From positions 1 to 11,870 of the forward strand of contig CBDTVL010000115.1 in the NCBI GenBank assembly GCA_965363755.1: a stretch of 11,870 nucleotides of DNA, in the 5' to 3' direction. The DNA is from JL08 sp965363755 (lineage in GTDB: Bacteria; Pseudomonadota; Alphaproteobacteria; Rhodobacterales; Rhodobacteraceae). Position 1 is the first letter of the stretch. Every line of letters starts with the position of its first letter. The notes beneath the pieces were generated by a model, which had not been told where the DNA came from, ran no database searches, and saw nothing but the letters and a program-made list of their open reading frames with translations. Below are positions 1 through 7,397 of the stretch, in pieces. The position numbers and the translations under genes are program-made.

Positions 1-195
1 CTGATGGGCAATATCAGCTGTCAGGCAGTGTTGGGTAAACGCGGCATAACCCGGTTGCGCGGACAGTGGTCAGAGGCGTTCGGCAAGCCTGCACTGCCGA
101 TGTTTCACCCAGCTTACCTGCTGCGTACCCCCAGAGCCAAACGAGAAGCCTGGTCCGATCTTCTGGCGCTCAAGGCGCATTTGAACAAAAGATGA
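1..195 (+). CDS. Uracil-DNA glycosylase, family 4-like (3' end only)
   Basis: This is the C-terminal 64 codons of a gene that begins upstream of the window. The frame is open from base 1 and stops at TGA 193-195. The visible part contains ITRLRGQW and then MFHPAYLLR followed by a basic AKREAW helix. That order is typical of the C-terminal region of family 4 (iron-sulfur) uracil-DNA glycosylases, where the HPxYLLR segment contributes the active-site histidine region. Known family role: removal of uracil from DNA arising by cytosine deamination or dUMP incorporation. The iron-sulfur cysteines would lie upstream and cannot be checked. The stop overlaps an ATG at 192-194 (ATGA), suggesting translational coupling to the small reading frame that follows. 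The family call is fairly secure; the subfamily is less certain because most of the protein is missing. Confidence 0.85.
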   Translation: MMGNISCQAVLGKRGITRLRGQWSEAFGKPALPMFHPAYLLRTPRAKREAWSDLLALKAHLNKR

Positions 196-297
196 GCCCA
201 CCGGTTCGATGGAGTGCGTGGCGCTGGGTGTGTTGTGTCAGTGGCGGTGTTTTTTGCGGCATTGGCCGTCCTACAGTTTGTTGTGGAAAGGATTTGA
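192..297 (+). pseudogene. Small single-pass membrane peptide gene, probably frameshifted
   Basis: No intact gene fits the gap between the glycosylase and moaB, but two adjacent frames together look like one. From ATG 192, overlapping the glycosylase stop, the frame reads MSPPVRWSAWRWV and then becomes cysteine-rich and unlikely (VCCVSGG). In the next frame, from about 238, the sequence reads SVAVFFAALAVLQFVVERI and stops at TGA 295-297, three bases before the moaB ATG. Joined, this would be a protein of about 34 residues: a short basic N-terminus, one membrane helix and a charged end. The shift needs one base removed within the G/T-rich stretch at about 226-238. It could be a real mutation, a sequencing error or chance. 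Function is unknown. The hydrophobic run and neat packing between the two genes are seen; the single ancestral gene is inferred. Confidence 0.4.
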
Positions 298-300
298 GCG

Positions 301-843
301 ATGTCTCGAATTGATGAGAGTATGGAGTTTGTTCCTGTGCGTATTGCGGTTTTGACCGTGTCAGACACGCGGCGGATCGACGATGATAAATCAGGCCAGA
401 TTCTGGTCGATCGGATCGCCGCTGCGGGCCATGAGTTGGCGGATCGAAAGATCATAAGGGACGAGCGGGTTGAGATTTCAGGCCAGTTAAGGGCATGGAT
501 TGCCGACAAGACGGTGGACGTCGTTATTTCGACCGGAGGAACCGGCCTCACGGGCCGGGATGTCACGGTTGAGGCGCACCGGGATGTTTATGAAAAAGAA
601 ATAGATGCGTTTGGCACTGTGTTCACCATCATTTCCATGCAGAAAATCGGCACTTCTGCTGTACAGTCGCGTGCAACCGGCGGAGTTGCGGGCGGCACAT
701 ACTTGTTTGCGCTGCCCGGAAGCCCGGGTGCCTGTAAAGATGCATGGGACGAGATCTTGCTGCCTCAGCTGGATTATCGGCACCGCCCCTGCAATTTTGT
801 GGAGATAATGCCGCGTTTGGACGAGCACAAGCGACGGAAATGA
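301..843 (+). CDS. moaB: Molybdenum cofactor biosynthesis protein MoaB
   Basis: A 180-residue cytoplasmic protein of the MoaB/MogA/MoeA fold. Family members bind molybdopterin and adenylylate it ahead of molybdenum insertion; the role of MoaB itself varies between bacteria. Landmarks are VRIAVLTVSDTR (13-24), the phosphate-binding STGGTG (77-82), GRDVT (85-89), the IGTSAVQSRA segment (116-125) and ALPGSPGACKDAW (137-149), all in family order. The ending PQLDYRHRPCNF resembles the MoaB end, and total length is normal. The ATG at 301 follows AAAGGA at 287-292 with an 8-base spacer, which fixes the start. It lies directly downstream of the glycosylase and the small broken frame, so it is probably co-transcribed with them. 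No other molybdenum cofactor gene is visible. I considered MogA, but the sequence pattern fits MoaB better. Confidence 0.93.
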   Translation: MSRIDESMEFVPVRIAVLTVSDTRRIDDDKSGQILVDRIAAAGHELADRKIIRDERVEISGQLRAWIADKTVDVVISTGGTGLTGRDVTVEAHRDVYEKEIDAFGTVFTIISMQKIGTSAVQSRATGGVAGGTYLFALPGSPGACKDAWDEILLPQLDYRHRPCNFVEIMPRLDEHKRRK

Positions 844-871
844 CACAATACCCCGTTAAAGTCATTGTGTC
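842..871. repeat. Inverted repeat GACACAAT-N14-ATTGTGTC after moaB
   Basis: A perfect 8-base inverted repeat has arms at 842-849 and 864-871 with a 14-base spacer. The left arm includes the last two bases of the moaB stop codon. A second pairing, AATGAC (839-844) with GTCATT (861-866), overlaps it. There is no T run after the right arm, so a classic intrinsic terminator is not well supported. The repeat sits immediately upstream of a possible promoter for the efflux operon, so an operator is equally plausible. Neither use is proven. Confidence 0.4.
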
Positions 872-899
872 TTGGCATTTTGGACGGCACCACTAGGTT
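872..899 (+). promoter_or_regulatory. Possible promoter of the RND efflux operon
   Basis: TTGGCA at 872-877 matches five of six bases of the sigma-70 -35 consensus. With a 16-base spacer, TAGGTT at 894-899 is a weak -10 candidate. It lies directly after the inverted repeat at 842-871 and about 40 bases before the adaptor start. The -10 match is poor and alphaproteobacterial promoters are often degenerate, so this is only a suggestion. Confidence 0.2.
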
Positions 900-940
900 A
901 AGAATGCCAGCCAAGCGCTGGCCCAGCAAAGGAATAAAGC

Positions 941-2398
941 ATGCGGTTTCTCAGGCAAAGCCTGACGGGATTGTTTTTGGCAGCGGTGACGCTGGCCTTG
1001 CTGATCTATGCTGGCCAGATGATCGGGACGGCCATTCAGGTCCGATTGGCGGATGCGCCGCCGCCTGAGGCAGCGCGCGAACGGGTGTTCGCGGTGAGCG
1101 TTGTCACGGCAACGTCCGAAACCATAACTCCGGAATTGCCGGCGTTTGGTGAAGTGCAGAGTCGCCGCACTTTGGAGCTGCGCGCGGCTGTGGGCGGGCG
1201 GATTATCGAAGTCGCCGCGGGATTTCGGGAAGGTGGCGATGTGCAGGCAGGCCAGATTTTGGCAAAGATTGATCCGGCTGATGCGCAGTCAGCGCTGGAT
1301 CGGGTTCTGAGTGATCTGCGCGATGCAGAAGCTGAGGGGCGGGATGCGGCGCGCGGCCTGATACTCGCTCAAGAAGAGTTGGCAGCCACTGAAGAGCAGG
1401 CAGAACTGCAGGCAAGAGCCTTTCGGCGGCAAACTGATCTGCAAGCCCGTGGAGTAGGAACCGCCGCCGCTGTTGAGGTCGCTGAAATGACGGCTTCGTC
1501 TTCGCGGCAGGCAGTTGTGTCGCGCCGCCAGGCCGTGGCGCAAGCTGAGGCGCGATTGGATCAATCGGTCACAAAGCTTTCGCGCGCAAAGATCGCGCTG
1601 GCCGAGGCCGAACGTCGATTGGCGGACACAACCGTTACGGCCGAATTCGACGGCACACTGGCGGACGTTGCAGTGGTACGTGGAGGATTGGTCGCTGCTA
1701 ACGAGAAGCTGGCCAGCCTGATCGATGACAACAGTCTCGAGGTTTCTTTTCGGGTGTCGACGGCGCAGTATAGTCGGCTTTTGGATGGCAATGGTGCGTT
1801 GGTCCTTGTCCCTGTCACGGTCACATTGGACGTTGCCGGGATTGACCTGACCGCGCAGGCTCTCATAGAGCGTGACAGCGCCGGGGCCGGCGACGGTCGA
1901 ACGGGTCGGATGGTCTTTGCAAAACTGGAGGCCGCTCCGAGCTTCAAGCCCGGAGATTTTGTAACTGTCACGGTGCAAGAACCGCCGTTGCGAGATGTCA
2001 CGCGCTTGCCGTCGTCGTCAGTCAGTGCGGCAGGAACGGTCCTGGTGATTGGGGAAGGGGATCGTCTTGAGGCGATGCCGGTGATGGTTTTGCGTCGTCA
2101 AGGCGATGATGTTCTGGTGCGCGCGCCAGAGATTATCGGGCGCGAAGTGGTCGTTGCCCGCTCTCCCCTGTTGGGGGCAGGGATCGCCGTGCGGCCTTTG
2201 CGAGGGTCAGCAAGCGAAACTATAGATGAACAAGCTATGTTGGAATTGACGGAAGAACGTCGTGCCAAGTTGGTGGCGTTTGTCCAGGCTAATAAACGCA
2301 TGCCTGCAGAGGCCAAGGCGCGGATTTTGGCGCAACTCGAAAAGACCCAGGTTCCTGTCCAGATGGTCGAGCGAATCGAAAGTCGGATGGGGGGGTAG
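941..2398 (+). CDS. RND efflux system periplasmic adaptor (membrane fusion protein, HlyD/AcrA type)
   Basis: A 485-residue periplasmic adaptor that would link the inner-membrane RND permease encoded next to an outer-membrane channel. Residues 7-28 form an uncleaved-looking membrane anchor or signal segment (LTGLFLAAVTLALLIYAG), with no lipobox cysteine. Residues 80-112 form the first half of the lipoyl-like domain (LRAAVGGRIIEV, then GGDVQAGQILAKIDP). Residues about 113-228 are rich in Ala, Glu, Gln and Arg and form the alpha-helical coiled-coil hairpin. The second lipoyl half follows at about 229-263 (TVTAEFDGTLADV), then a beta-barrel region. The last 50 residues form a charged helical tail (TEERRAKLVAFVQ, ending RIESRMGG). 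AAAGGA at 928-933, 7 bases from ATG 941, supports the start. The gene ends in a seven-G run, and its TAG lies 3 bases before the permease ATG, so the two are one operon. The substrate cannot be inferred. Confidence 0.9.
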   Translation: MRFLRQSLTGLFLAAVTLALLIYAGQMIGTAIQVRLADAPPPEAARERVFAVSVVTATSETITPELPAFGEVQSRRTLELRAAVGGRIIEVAAGFREGGDVQAGQILAKIDPADAQSALDRVLSDLRDAEAEGRDAARGLILAQEELAATEEQAELQARAFRRQTDLQARGVGTAAAVEVAEMTASSSRQAVVSRRQAVAQAEARLDQSVTKLSRAKIALAEAERRLADTTVTAEFDGTLADVAVVRGGLVAANEKLASLIDDNSLEVSFRVSTAQYSRLLDGNGALVLVPVTVTLDVAGIDLTAQALIERDSAGAGDGRTGRMVFAKLEAAPSFKPGDFVTVTVQEPPLRDVTRLPSSSVSAAGTVLVIGEGDRLEAMPVMVLRRQGDDVLVRAPEIIGREVVVARSPLLGAGIAVRPLRGSASETIDEQAMLELTEERRAKLVAFVQANKRMPAEAKARILAQLEKTQVPVQMVERIESRMGG

Positions 2399-2401
2399 GC
2401 C

Positions 2402-5400
2402 ATGGTGCGCGACATCCCGCGCGCGGCCGGTGGGCTGCTGTCTTATTTTACCCGCCATCGCACAGCCGCAAATCTCTTGCTTGTGGTTTTGCTGGTCGCA
2501 GGCCTCGCGTCGTTTCCAAATATGCGGGCGCAGTTTTTTCCTGATGTGATCATCGACAATGTGACCGTGTCGGTTGAATGGGAAGGTGCCGGTGCCGAGG
2601 ATGTCGATGCCGCAATAATGCAGGTGTTGGAACCCGTACTTTTGGCCATCGAAGGGGTCGAAAGCTCGGGCGCGACGTCGCGCGAGGGCAGGGCGAGTAT
2701 TACGCTCGACTTTGATCCTGGCTGGAACATGTCCCGCGCTGCAGATGATGTGCAGACCGCGGTTGATGCCATTACCACCCTGCCTGATGAGGCCGAGGAT
2801 CCGACAGTGCGGCGCGGCGCGTGGCGCGACAGGGTCACGGATGTTGTCATCACAGGTCCGATCGGGCCGGATCAACTTGGTCGTTTCGCCGACGAGTTTG
2901 TCACGCGTTTGTTTGTCGCGGGCGTGACCCGCAGCACGATCCGGGGTGTCGCTGCACCTCAGACAGTTGTTGAGGTGCCGTCCGCGAGTTTGATCGGTCA
3001 TGACATAACGATGGCTGAAATTGCCGCCGCCATTGCCGAGGAGGTTGATGCCGACCCGGCAGGTGATGTCACAGGAGCCAATACCCGGGTCAGAACTGGC
3101 GTCGAAAAGCGCAGTGCCCAGCAGATAACAAAGATTGTCCTGCGCTCTGATCCCGATGGGTCCAAGCTGGCGGTTGGTGATGTTGCGACCGTCCGTGTCG
3201 AAGGTGTTGACCGCAACCGCAGCTATTTTGTCGGCGACAACCCGGCGATTTCCATTCGGATAGATCGGTCAGACAAAGGTGATGCAATTGATATTCAGCG
3301 GCAGGTGGAAGACGTCGCGGCGCAGATGCAGGTGGTCTTGCCGCAAGGTGTGACCATCGAACTTATTCGTACCCGCGCAGCAGCGATCTCGGGGCGTCTC
3401 AAATTATTGCTCGACAACGGGTTGATGGGTTTGAGTCTGGTTGTTGCTTTGCTTTTTCTGTTTCTGAATGCCCGCACAGCGTTTTGGGTGGCGGCGGGCA
3501 TTCCGGTGGCGATGCTGGCGGCCATTTCGATCATGTATTTGGGCGGGCTGACGATCAACATGGTCAGCTTGTTCGGGTTGATCATAACGCTGGGCATCGT
3601 CGTAGATGATGCGATTGTCGTTGGGGAACATGCGGATTTCCGCGCGCGACGATACGGCGAACATCCAGTTGTTGCGGCTGAAAACGCTGCCCGCCGCATG
3701 GCGATGCCGGTTTTTGCAGCGACACTCACCACTGTGATTGCGTTTTTTGGTCTTATCGCCGTGGGCGGGCGGTTTGGAGATTTGATCAAGGACATACCGT
3801 TTACGGTGATCGCGGTCCTGCTCGCGTCGTTGGTGGAGTGCTTTCTAATCCTGCCACATCACATGGCCCACGCGCTGGCCCATTCCGGAGCGGCGCATTG
3901 GTATGACTGGCCCAGTCGTCAGGTCAATCGCGGGTTTGTCTGGCTGCGGACGCATCTGTTCCGCCCGTTCATGGCTGGCGTCATCTGGGCGCGCTATGCC
4001 GTGTTCTCCGCCGCGGTTGTGATCCTTGCCACGCAGGTGTCGTTGTTCATCAGCGGGGATGTGCAATGGCGGTTTTTCAACGCGCCAGAGCGTGGCTCTG
4101 TCTCTGGCAACTTTGCGATGGCCGAAGGTGCCACACGTTCGGACACCCTTGCGATGATGAGTGAAATGCAGCGTGCAACTGAGGCGCTGGGAAAAGATTT
4201 TGAGCAGCGTTATGGCCGCAATCCGTTGGATTATGTCATCGCCGAGATCGGCGGCAACACCGGGCGCGGTCTGGCGGGCGCGGATACGAAGGACAGGGAT
4301 CTTTTGGGTGGTATTTCGATTGAACTTATCGATGCAGATCTGCGCCCTTATTCAAGCTTTGCGTTTGTTGGTGAGTTGCAGGACGTGGTGCGCCGGCACC
4401 CTTTGGTTGAAACGGTCTCGTTTCGGGGGTGGCGGTCTGGGCCCGGTGGCGATGCCCTTGATGTCCAGTTCTACGGTGCCGATACTGAGACCCTTAAGAG
4501 GGCATCGGCCGATTTGCAGGCTGCTTTGTCGCGATACTCTGAAGTTTCTGCGGTAGAGGACAATCTGGCCTACGACAAAGAGGAGCTGATCCTTGATCTC
4601 ACAGCTCAGGGGCAGGCGCTGGGCTTTACCATCGATGCCCTGGGACGGGTTTTGCGGCACCGTCTAAATGGAATCGAAGCAGCTACCTATCCGGACGGGC
4701 CGCGCAGCGCCGAGATCCGGGTCGAGCTTCCTGAAGGCGAATTGACAGCGGACTTTCTGGAACGCACGCAAATGCGCACTCCAGAGGGATATTATGTGCC
4801 GCTGGCAGATATTGTCAGCGTGCAACAACGCACCGGATTCTCCACCGTTCGCCGCGAAAATGGTATCCGCCTGATCTCGGTCACTGGCGATATATCCGAG
4901 GATGATCCGGCGCGGGCCGAGCAGATCATGGCCGAGCTTGAAGAACAGATATTGCCACGCATCGCCAGCGACCAGCGGGTTGAATTCCGGATGTCCGGTT
5001 TGTCCGAGGATGAAAACACGTTTCTCTCAGATGCATTGACCGGTTTAATTCTCTGTCTGACAGGTATCTATCTGGTTCTTGCATGGGTGTTTTCCAGCTG
5101 GACCCGACCCGTTGTCGTGATGGCGATTATTCCCTTTGGCTTGGTTGGCACCATATATGGTCATGCACTGTGGGAAGTCCCACTAAGCATGTTCACGGTT
5201 GTCGGTCTGCTTGGCATGACCGGGATTATCATCAACGATTCCATCGTACTGGTCACAACAATTGACGAATACGCTGAGGAACGCGGTCTGACACCGTCCA
5301 TTATCGATGGGGCGGTAGACAGGCTGCGCCCTGTGCTTTTGACAACACTCACAACGGTTTTGGGCCTGACACCGCTGCTTTATGAGCAATCCCAACAGGC

Positions 5401-5797
5401 GCAGTTTCTCAAACCAACGGTAATCACGCTGGTCTACGGGCTGGGGTTTGGTCTGGTGCTGGTTCTGCTTGTGGTGCCCGCACTGGTGGCCATGCAACAA
5501 GACGTTGCACGCCAGATCACTGCGATGCGTCGCGGTTTGCGCGGGCGATCAATTGGGTTACGAGCGGCGCTCACACTCGGTTGGATTCTGTGTCTGGGGT
5601 GGCTGGTAGCGACCCTTGGCTGGGCAATTGCTGTTGGTAGTTTGCCCGGACCGTTGATTTCTGCCCTGCCAGTCTTGCAATCCTGGTCACCCGAGTTGGC
5701 CGGACTGGTTCTGTTTATCGCCGGGGCGGGGACCGTGGCATTTGGAATATACGCAGTAGCAGCAGCGGCTTATGTGTGGTCGCGCAAACGCGCTTAA
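2402..5797 (+). CDS. RND efflux transporter permease subunit (AcrB/HAE1-like)
   Basis: An inner-membrane proton-driven exporter of the AcrB/MMPL-related RND superfamily, 1131 residues. TM1 is at about 23-40, followed by a large periplasmic porter loop. TM2-6 fall at about 340-490 and contain IVVDDAIVVGE, with the paired proton-relay aspartates D402 and D403 in TM4. TM7 is at about 532-552, followed by the second periplasmic loop. TM8-12 fall at about 874-1031. In TM10, where AcrB has its relay lysine (GLSAKN), this protein has GIIIND, so the lysine is replaced by N945 beside D946. The family usually ends soon after TM12 at about 1030-1050 residues; here about 80 more residues carry two extra hydrophobic segments (about 1055-1080 and 1097-1126). 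It sits 3 bases after the adaptor and in the same frame. Export of a small molecule is inferred; no substrate is evident. Confidence 0.93.
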   Translation: MVRDIPRAAGGLLSYFTRHRTAANLLLVVLLVAGLASFPNMRAQFFPDVIIDNVTVSVEWEGAGAEDVDAAIMQVLEPVLLAIEGVESSGATSREGRASITLDFDPGWNMSRAADDVQTAVDAITTLPDEAEDPTVRRGAWRDRVTDVVITGPIGPDQLGRFADEFVTRLFVAGVTRSTIRGVAAPQTVVEVPSASLIGHDITMAEIAAAIAEEVDADPAGDVTGANTRVRTGVEKRSAQQITKIVLRSDPDGSKLAVGDVATVRVEGVDRNRSYFVGDNPAISIRIDRSDKGDAIDIQRQVEDVAAQMQVVLPQGVTIELIRTRAAAISGRLKLLLDNGLMGLSLVVALLFLFLNARTAFWVAAGIPVAMLAAISIMYLGGLTINMVSLFGLIITLGIVVDDAIVVGEHADFRARRYGEHPVVAAENAARRMAMPVFAATLTTVIAFFGLIAVGGRFGDLIKDIPFTVIAVLLASLVECFLILPHHMAHALAHSGAAHWYDWPSRQVNRGFVWLRTHLFRPFMAGVIWARYAVFSAAVVILATQVSLFISGDVQWRFFNAPERGSVSGNFAMAEGATRSDTLAMMSEMQRATEALGKDFEQRYGRNPLDYVIAEIGGNTGRGLAGADTKDRDLLGGISIELIDADLRPYSSFAFVGELQDVVRRHPLVETVSFRGWRSGPGGDALDVQFYGADTETLKRASADLQAALSRYSEVSAVEDNLAYDKEELILDLTAQGQALGFTIDALGRVLRHRLNGIEAATYPDGPRSAEIRVELPEGELTADFLERTQMRTPEGYYVPLADIVSVQQRTGFSTVRRENGIRLISVTGDISEDDPARAEQIMAELEEQILPRIASDQRVEFRMSGLSEDENTFLSDALTGLILCLTGIYLVLAWVFSSWTRPVVVMAIIPFGLVGTIYGHALWEVPLSMFTVVGLLGMTGIIINDSIVLVTTIDEYAEERGLTPSIIDGAVDRLRPVLLTTLTTVLGLTPLLYEQSQQAQFLKPTVITLVYGLGFGLVLVLLVVPALVAMQQDVARQITAMRRGLRGRSIGLRAALTLGWILCLGWLVATLGWAIAVGSLPGPLISALPVLQSWSPELAGLVLFIAGAGTVAFGIYAVAAAAYVWSRKRA

Positions 5798-6606
5798 CCT
5801 GGTACGCAGCCCCGAATATCGACCGAGTGTTTTGCGCCCAGTACGGTAATTCGAACGGCTGAGCGGTCCAGTGCAAAGGCGTCTTGGCTGACGTGTATCA
5901 GATCGCTACTGGCGGTTAATTGTCCACCGTCGCGATGTGTCTGCGTTTCTGAAGCCCAAATCTGAGGATTGCCGGCTTCGATCACAGCAAATTCGGTTCC
6001 CCCCGCATAGGGCATCATGATTGTCGCGGAAATGCGCAGGCCACCCTCAATTGCGCTCAGCGCACAAGTTGCCGACGTCACGCCTGCCTCGCTGGCGGAA
6101 AAGGGGCTCGAAGCCAGTGCAGCCGCAATCACCGGATCAGGTTGCGAAACGTCGGCGTCGACCTCTTGGTCAAACTTCAAAGTGCGTGGGATGCAAATGT
6201 CTTTGCATACGCCCAATTCGATCTCGCCCTTAATGCGGATTTGTTTGCTAGCTGCATCAGGGGAGATTTTCAGGGGGATAACCAATTGGTTTTTGTAACC
6301 AATGGATCGCAAGCCGTTCTGCTCAAACACATGTGGTGCAGGCCAAACCAAAGACATTTCGCTGATATTGCGCGATCCTTTCCAGCCAAACCGGGGCGCG
6401 ATACCCGCGTCGCCGGGTGCCCGCCAATAGGTTTTCCAGCCCGGCGCCAGAGTCAGATGCAGAGCCGCAATATGGGTGCCGCCTGGCTGGGTCCAGCCCG
6501 GGCGGACCTCTAGCCGAATGACTTCGGAATAGGGATCACCCGCCAAAACCGGGTAGGCTGCAATGCAAGCCCCTAGGGTTGCTGAGGTGAGAGTTCGCAA
6601 AAACAT
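5794..6606 (-). CDS. Periplasmic DsbD alpha-domain-like protein (protein-disulfide reductase DsbD domain)
   Basis: A predicted secreted protein of 270 residues from ATG 6606. The N-terminus MFLRTLTSATLGACIAAYPVLA is a good signal peptide with likely cleavage before GD. The mature part has the signature APGWKTYWRAPGDAGIAP (about 54-71) and GVCKDICIP (132-140) with a C-x3-C pair at C134 and C138, matching the N-terminal periplasmic domain of DsbD/ScsB-type thiol reductases. That domain passes reducing power from the membrane domain to periplasmic substrates. Here there is no DsbD-beta membrane domain and no thioredoxin domain, so it is a stand-alone module whose partner is not in the window. 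Two more cysteines lie in the C-terminal half. An alternative ATG at 6630 would add eight residues in front of the signal peptide; neither start has a clear ribosome binding site. Its stop overlaps the permease stop from the other strand. Confidence 0.8.
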   Translation of the reverse strand: MFLRTLTSATLGACIAAYPVLAGDPYSEVIRLEVRPGWTQPGGTHIAALHLTLAPGWKTYWRAPGDAGIAPRFGWKGSRNISEMSLVWPAPHVFEQNGLRSIGYKNQLVIPLKISPDAASKQIRIKGEIELGVCKDICIPRTLKFDQEVDADVSQPDPVIAAALASSPFSASEAGVTSATCALSAIEGGLRISATIMMPYAGGTEFAVIEAGNPQIWASETQTHRDGGQLTASSDLIHVSQDAFALDRSAVRITVLGAKHSVDIRGCVPG

Positions 6607-6691
6607 GCTATTGAAATGGGCCAATTCCATTGAAATGCCAAGTCACGTTATGTTCAGTATTTGTGTCGCAATGTGGCGCGGCTGTGCCGAT

Positions 6692-6725
6692 TCAGCCAAA
6701 CTCCCTTGCGATAGAGACTGGCTGA
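6692..6725. repeat. Inverted repeat TCAGCCA-N20-TGGCTGA in the divergent region
   Basis: Perfect 7-base arms at 6692-6698 and 6719-6725 lie in the intergenic region between the DsbD-like gene and yqgE, about 40 bases before the yqgE start. It may be a leader hairpin, a regulator site or chance. No convincing promoter boxes were found in this region on either strand. Confidence 0.25.
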
Positions 6726-6764
6726 GGCCATGCTGAAACCTAACAAAGACCTTTCGCATTGGGG

Positions 6765-7346
6765 ATGCCGGACTTGGAGACACCGTTGGAATTGACTGGA
6801 AAGCTGCTGATCGCGATGCCCGGGATGGGGGACACTGGGTTTGATTATTCGGTTATCTATGTTTGTGCGCATTCAGACGACGGCGCGATGGGGTTGATTA
6901 TTAACAAACCTGCGGAAGATGTGAGCATGATCGATCTCATCGAGCAGCTTGATATTTCAACTGAGTCCGAAGACTCTTTGAAAAACACACCGGTCTGTTT
7001 CGGAGGCCCGGTCGAGCAGGGGCGAGGGTTCGTTTTGCACTCGCCGGAGTACAACTCACGTATTCATACATTGGAAGTGGATGGATCGTTTTCGATGACC
7101 GCGACCTTGGATGTGCTCGAAGATATTGCGTCGGGTGAAGGTCCTGCGCAGTCGTTGTTGATGCTTGGGTATTCCGGCTGGGCTGCAGGTCAGCTTGAAA
7201 GTGAGATTGCCCGCAACGGCTGGCTGACTGGGCCGGCGACGCCGGAATTGGTTTTTGATGCACCGAATGAGGAAAAATGGGGCGATGCGTTGCGATCAAT
7301 CGGAGTTGATCCAATAGGTCTGTCTGCAACGGCTGGCCGGGCATAG
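6765..7346 (+). CDS. YqgE/AlgH family protein (DUF179)
   Basis: A 193-residue protein of the widely conserved YqgE/AlgH (DUF179) family, biochemical role unsettled. Clear family landmarks are GKLLIAMPGMGD near the start (12-23), YVCAHSDDGAMGLIINKP (32-49), CFGGPVEQGRGFVLHS in the middle and GYSGWAAGQLESEI in the last third. No signal peptide or membrane segment is seen, so it is probably cytoplasmic. I chose ATG 6765; a TTG two codons upstream (6759) is the only other in-frame start before a stop at 6741, and no strong ribosome binding site distinguishes them. The gene ends with TAG directly followed in frame by TGA. It stands alone, divergent from the DsbD-like gene and convergent with the Sua5-type gene. 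The family is certain; any link to alginate regulation is not implied. Confidence 0.92.
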   Translation: MPDLETPLELTGKLLIAMPGMGDTGFDYSVIYVCAHSDDGAMGLIINKPAEDVSMIDLIEQLDISTESEDSLKNTPVCFGGPVEQGRGFVLHSPEYNSRIHTLEVDGSFSMTATLDVLEDIASGEGPAQSLLMLGYSGWAAGQLESEIARNGWLTGPATPELVFDAPNEEKWGDALRSIGVDPIGLSATAGRA

Positions 7347-7397
7347 TGATTTTATCGGTAGCGGTATCGCGAGGTCTGAACCATGCGTCAAGGCCGA

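Noticed and set aside
865..1068. Plus-strand open frame overlapping the adaptor start
   Set aside because: It begins at TTG without a ribosome binding site and overlaps the well-supported adaptor gene in another frame.
2207..3001. Long minus-strand open frame (264 codons) opposite the adaptor-permease junction
   Set aside because: It is antisense to two clear RND genes, its translation is rich in His, Arg and Cys without domain features, and it is explained by the codon bias of the plus-strand genes.
6280..6291. Perfect palindrome AACCAATTGGTT followed by TTTT, as a possible terminator for the permease transcript
   Set aside because: It lies inside the coding sequence of the DsbD-like gene, has only a short AT-centred stem, and is nearly 500 bases past the permease stop.
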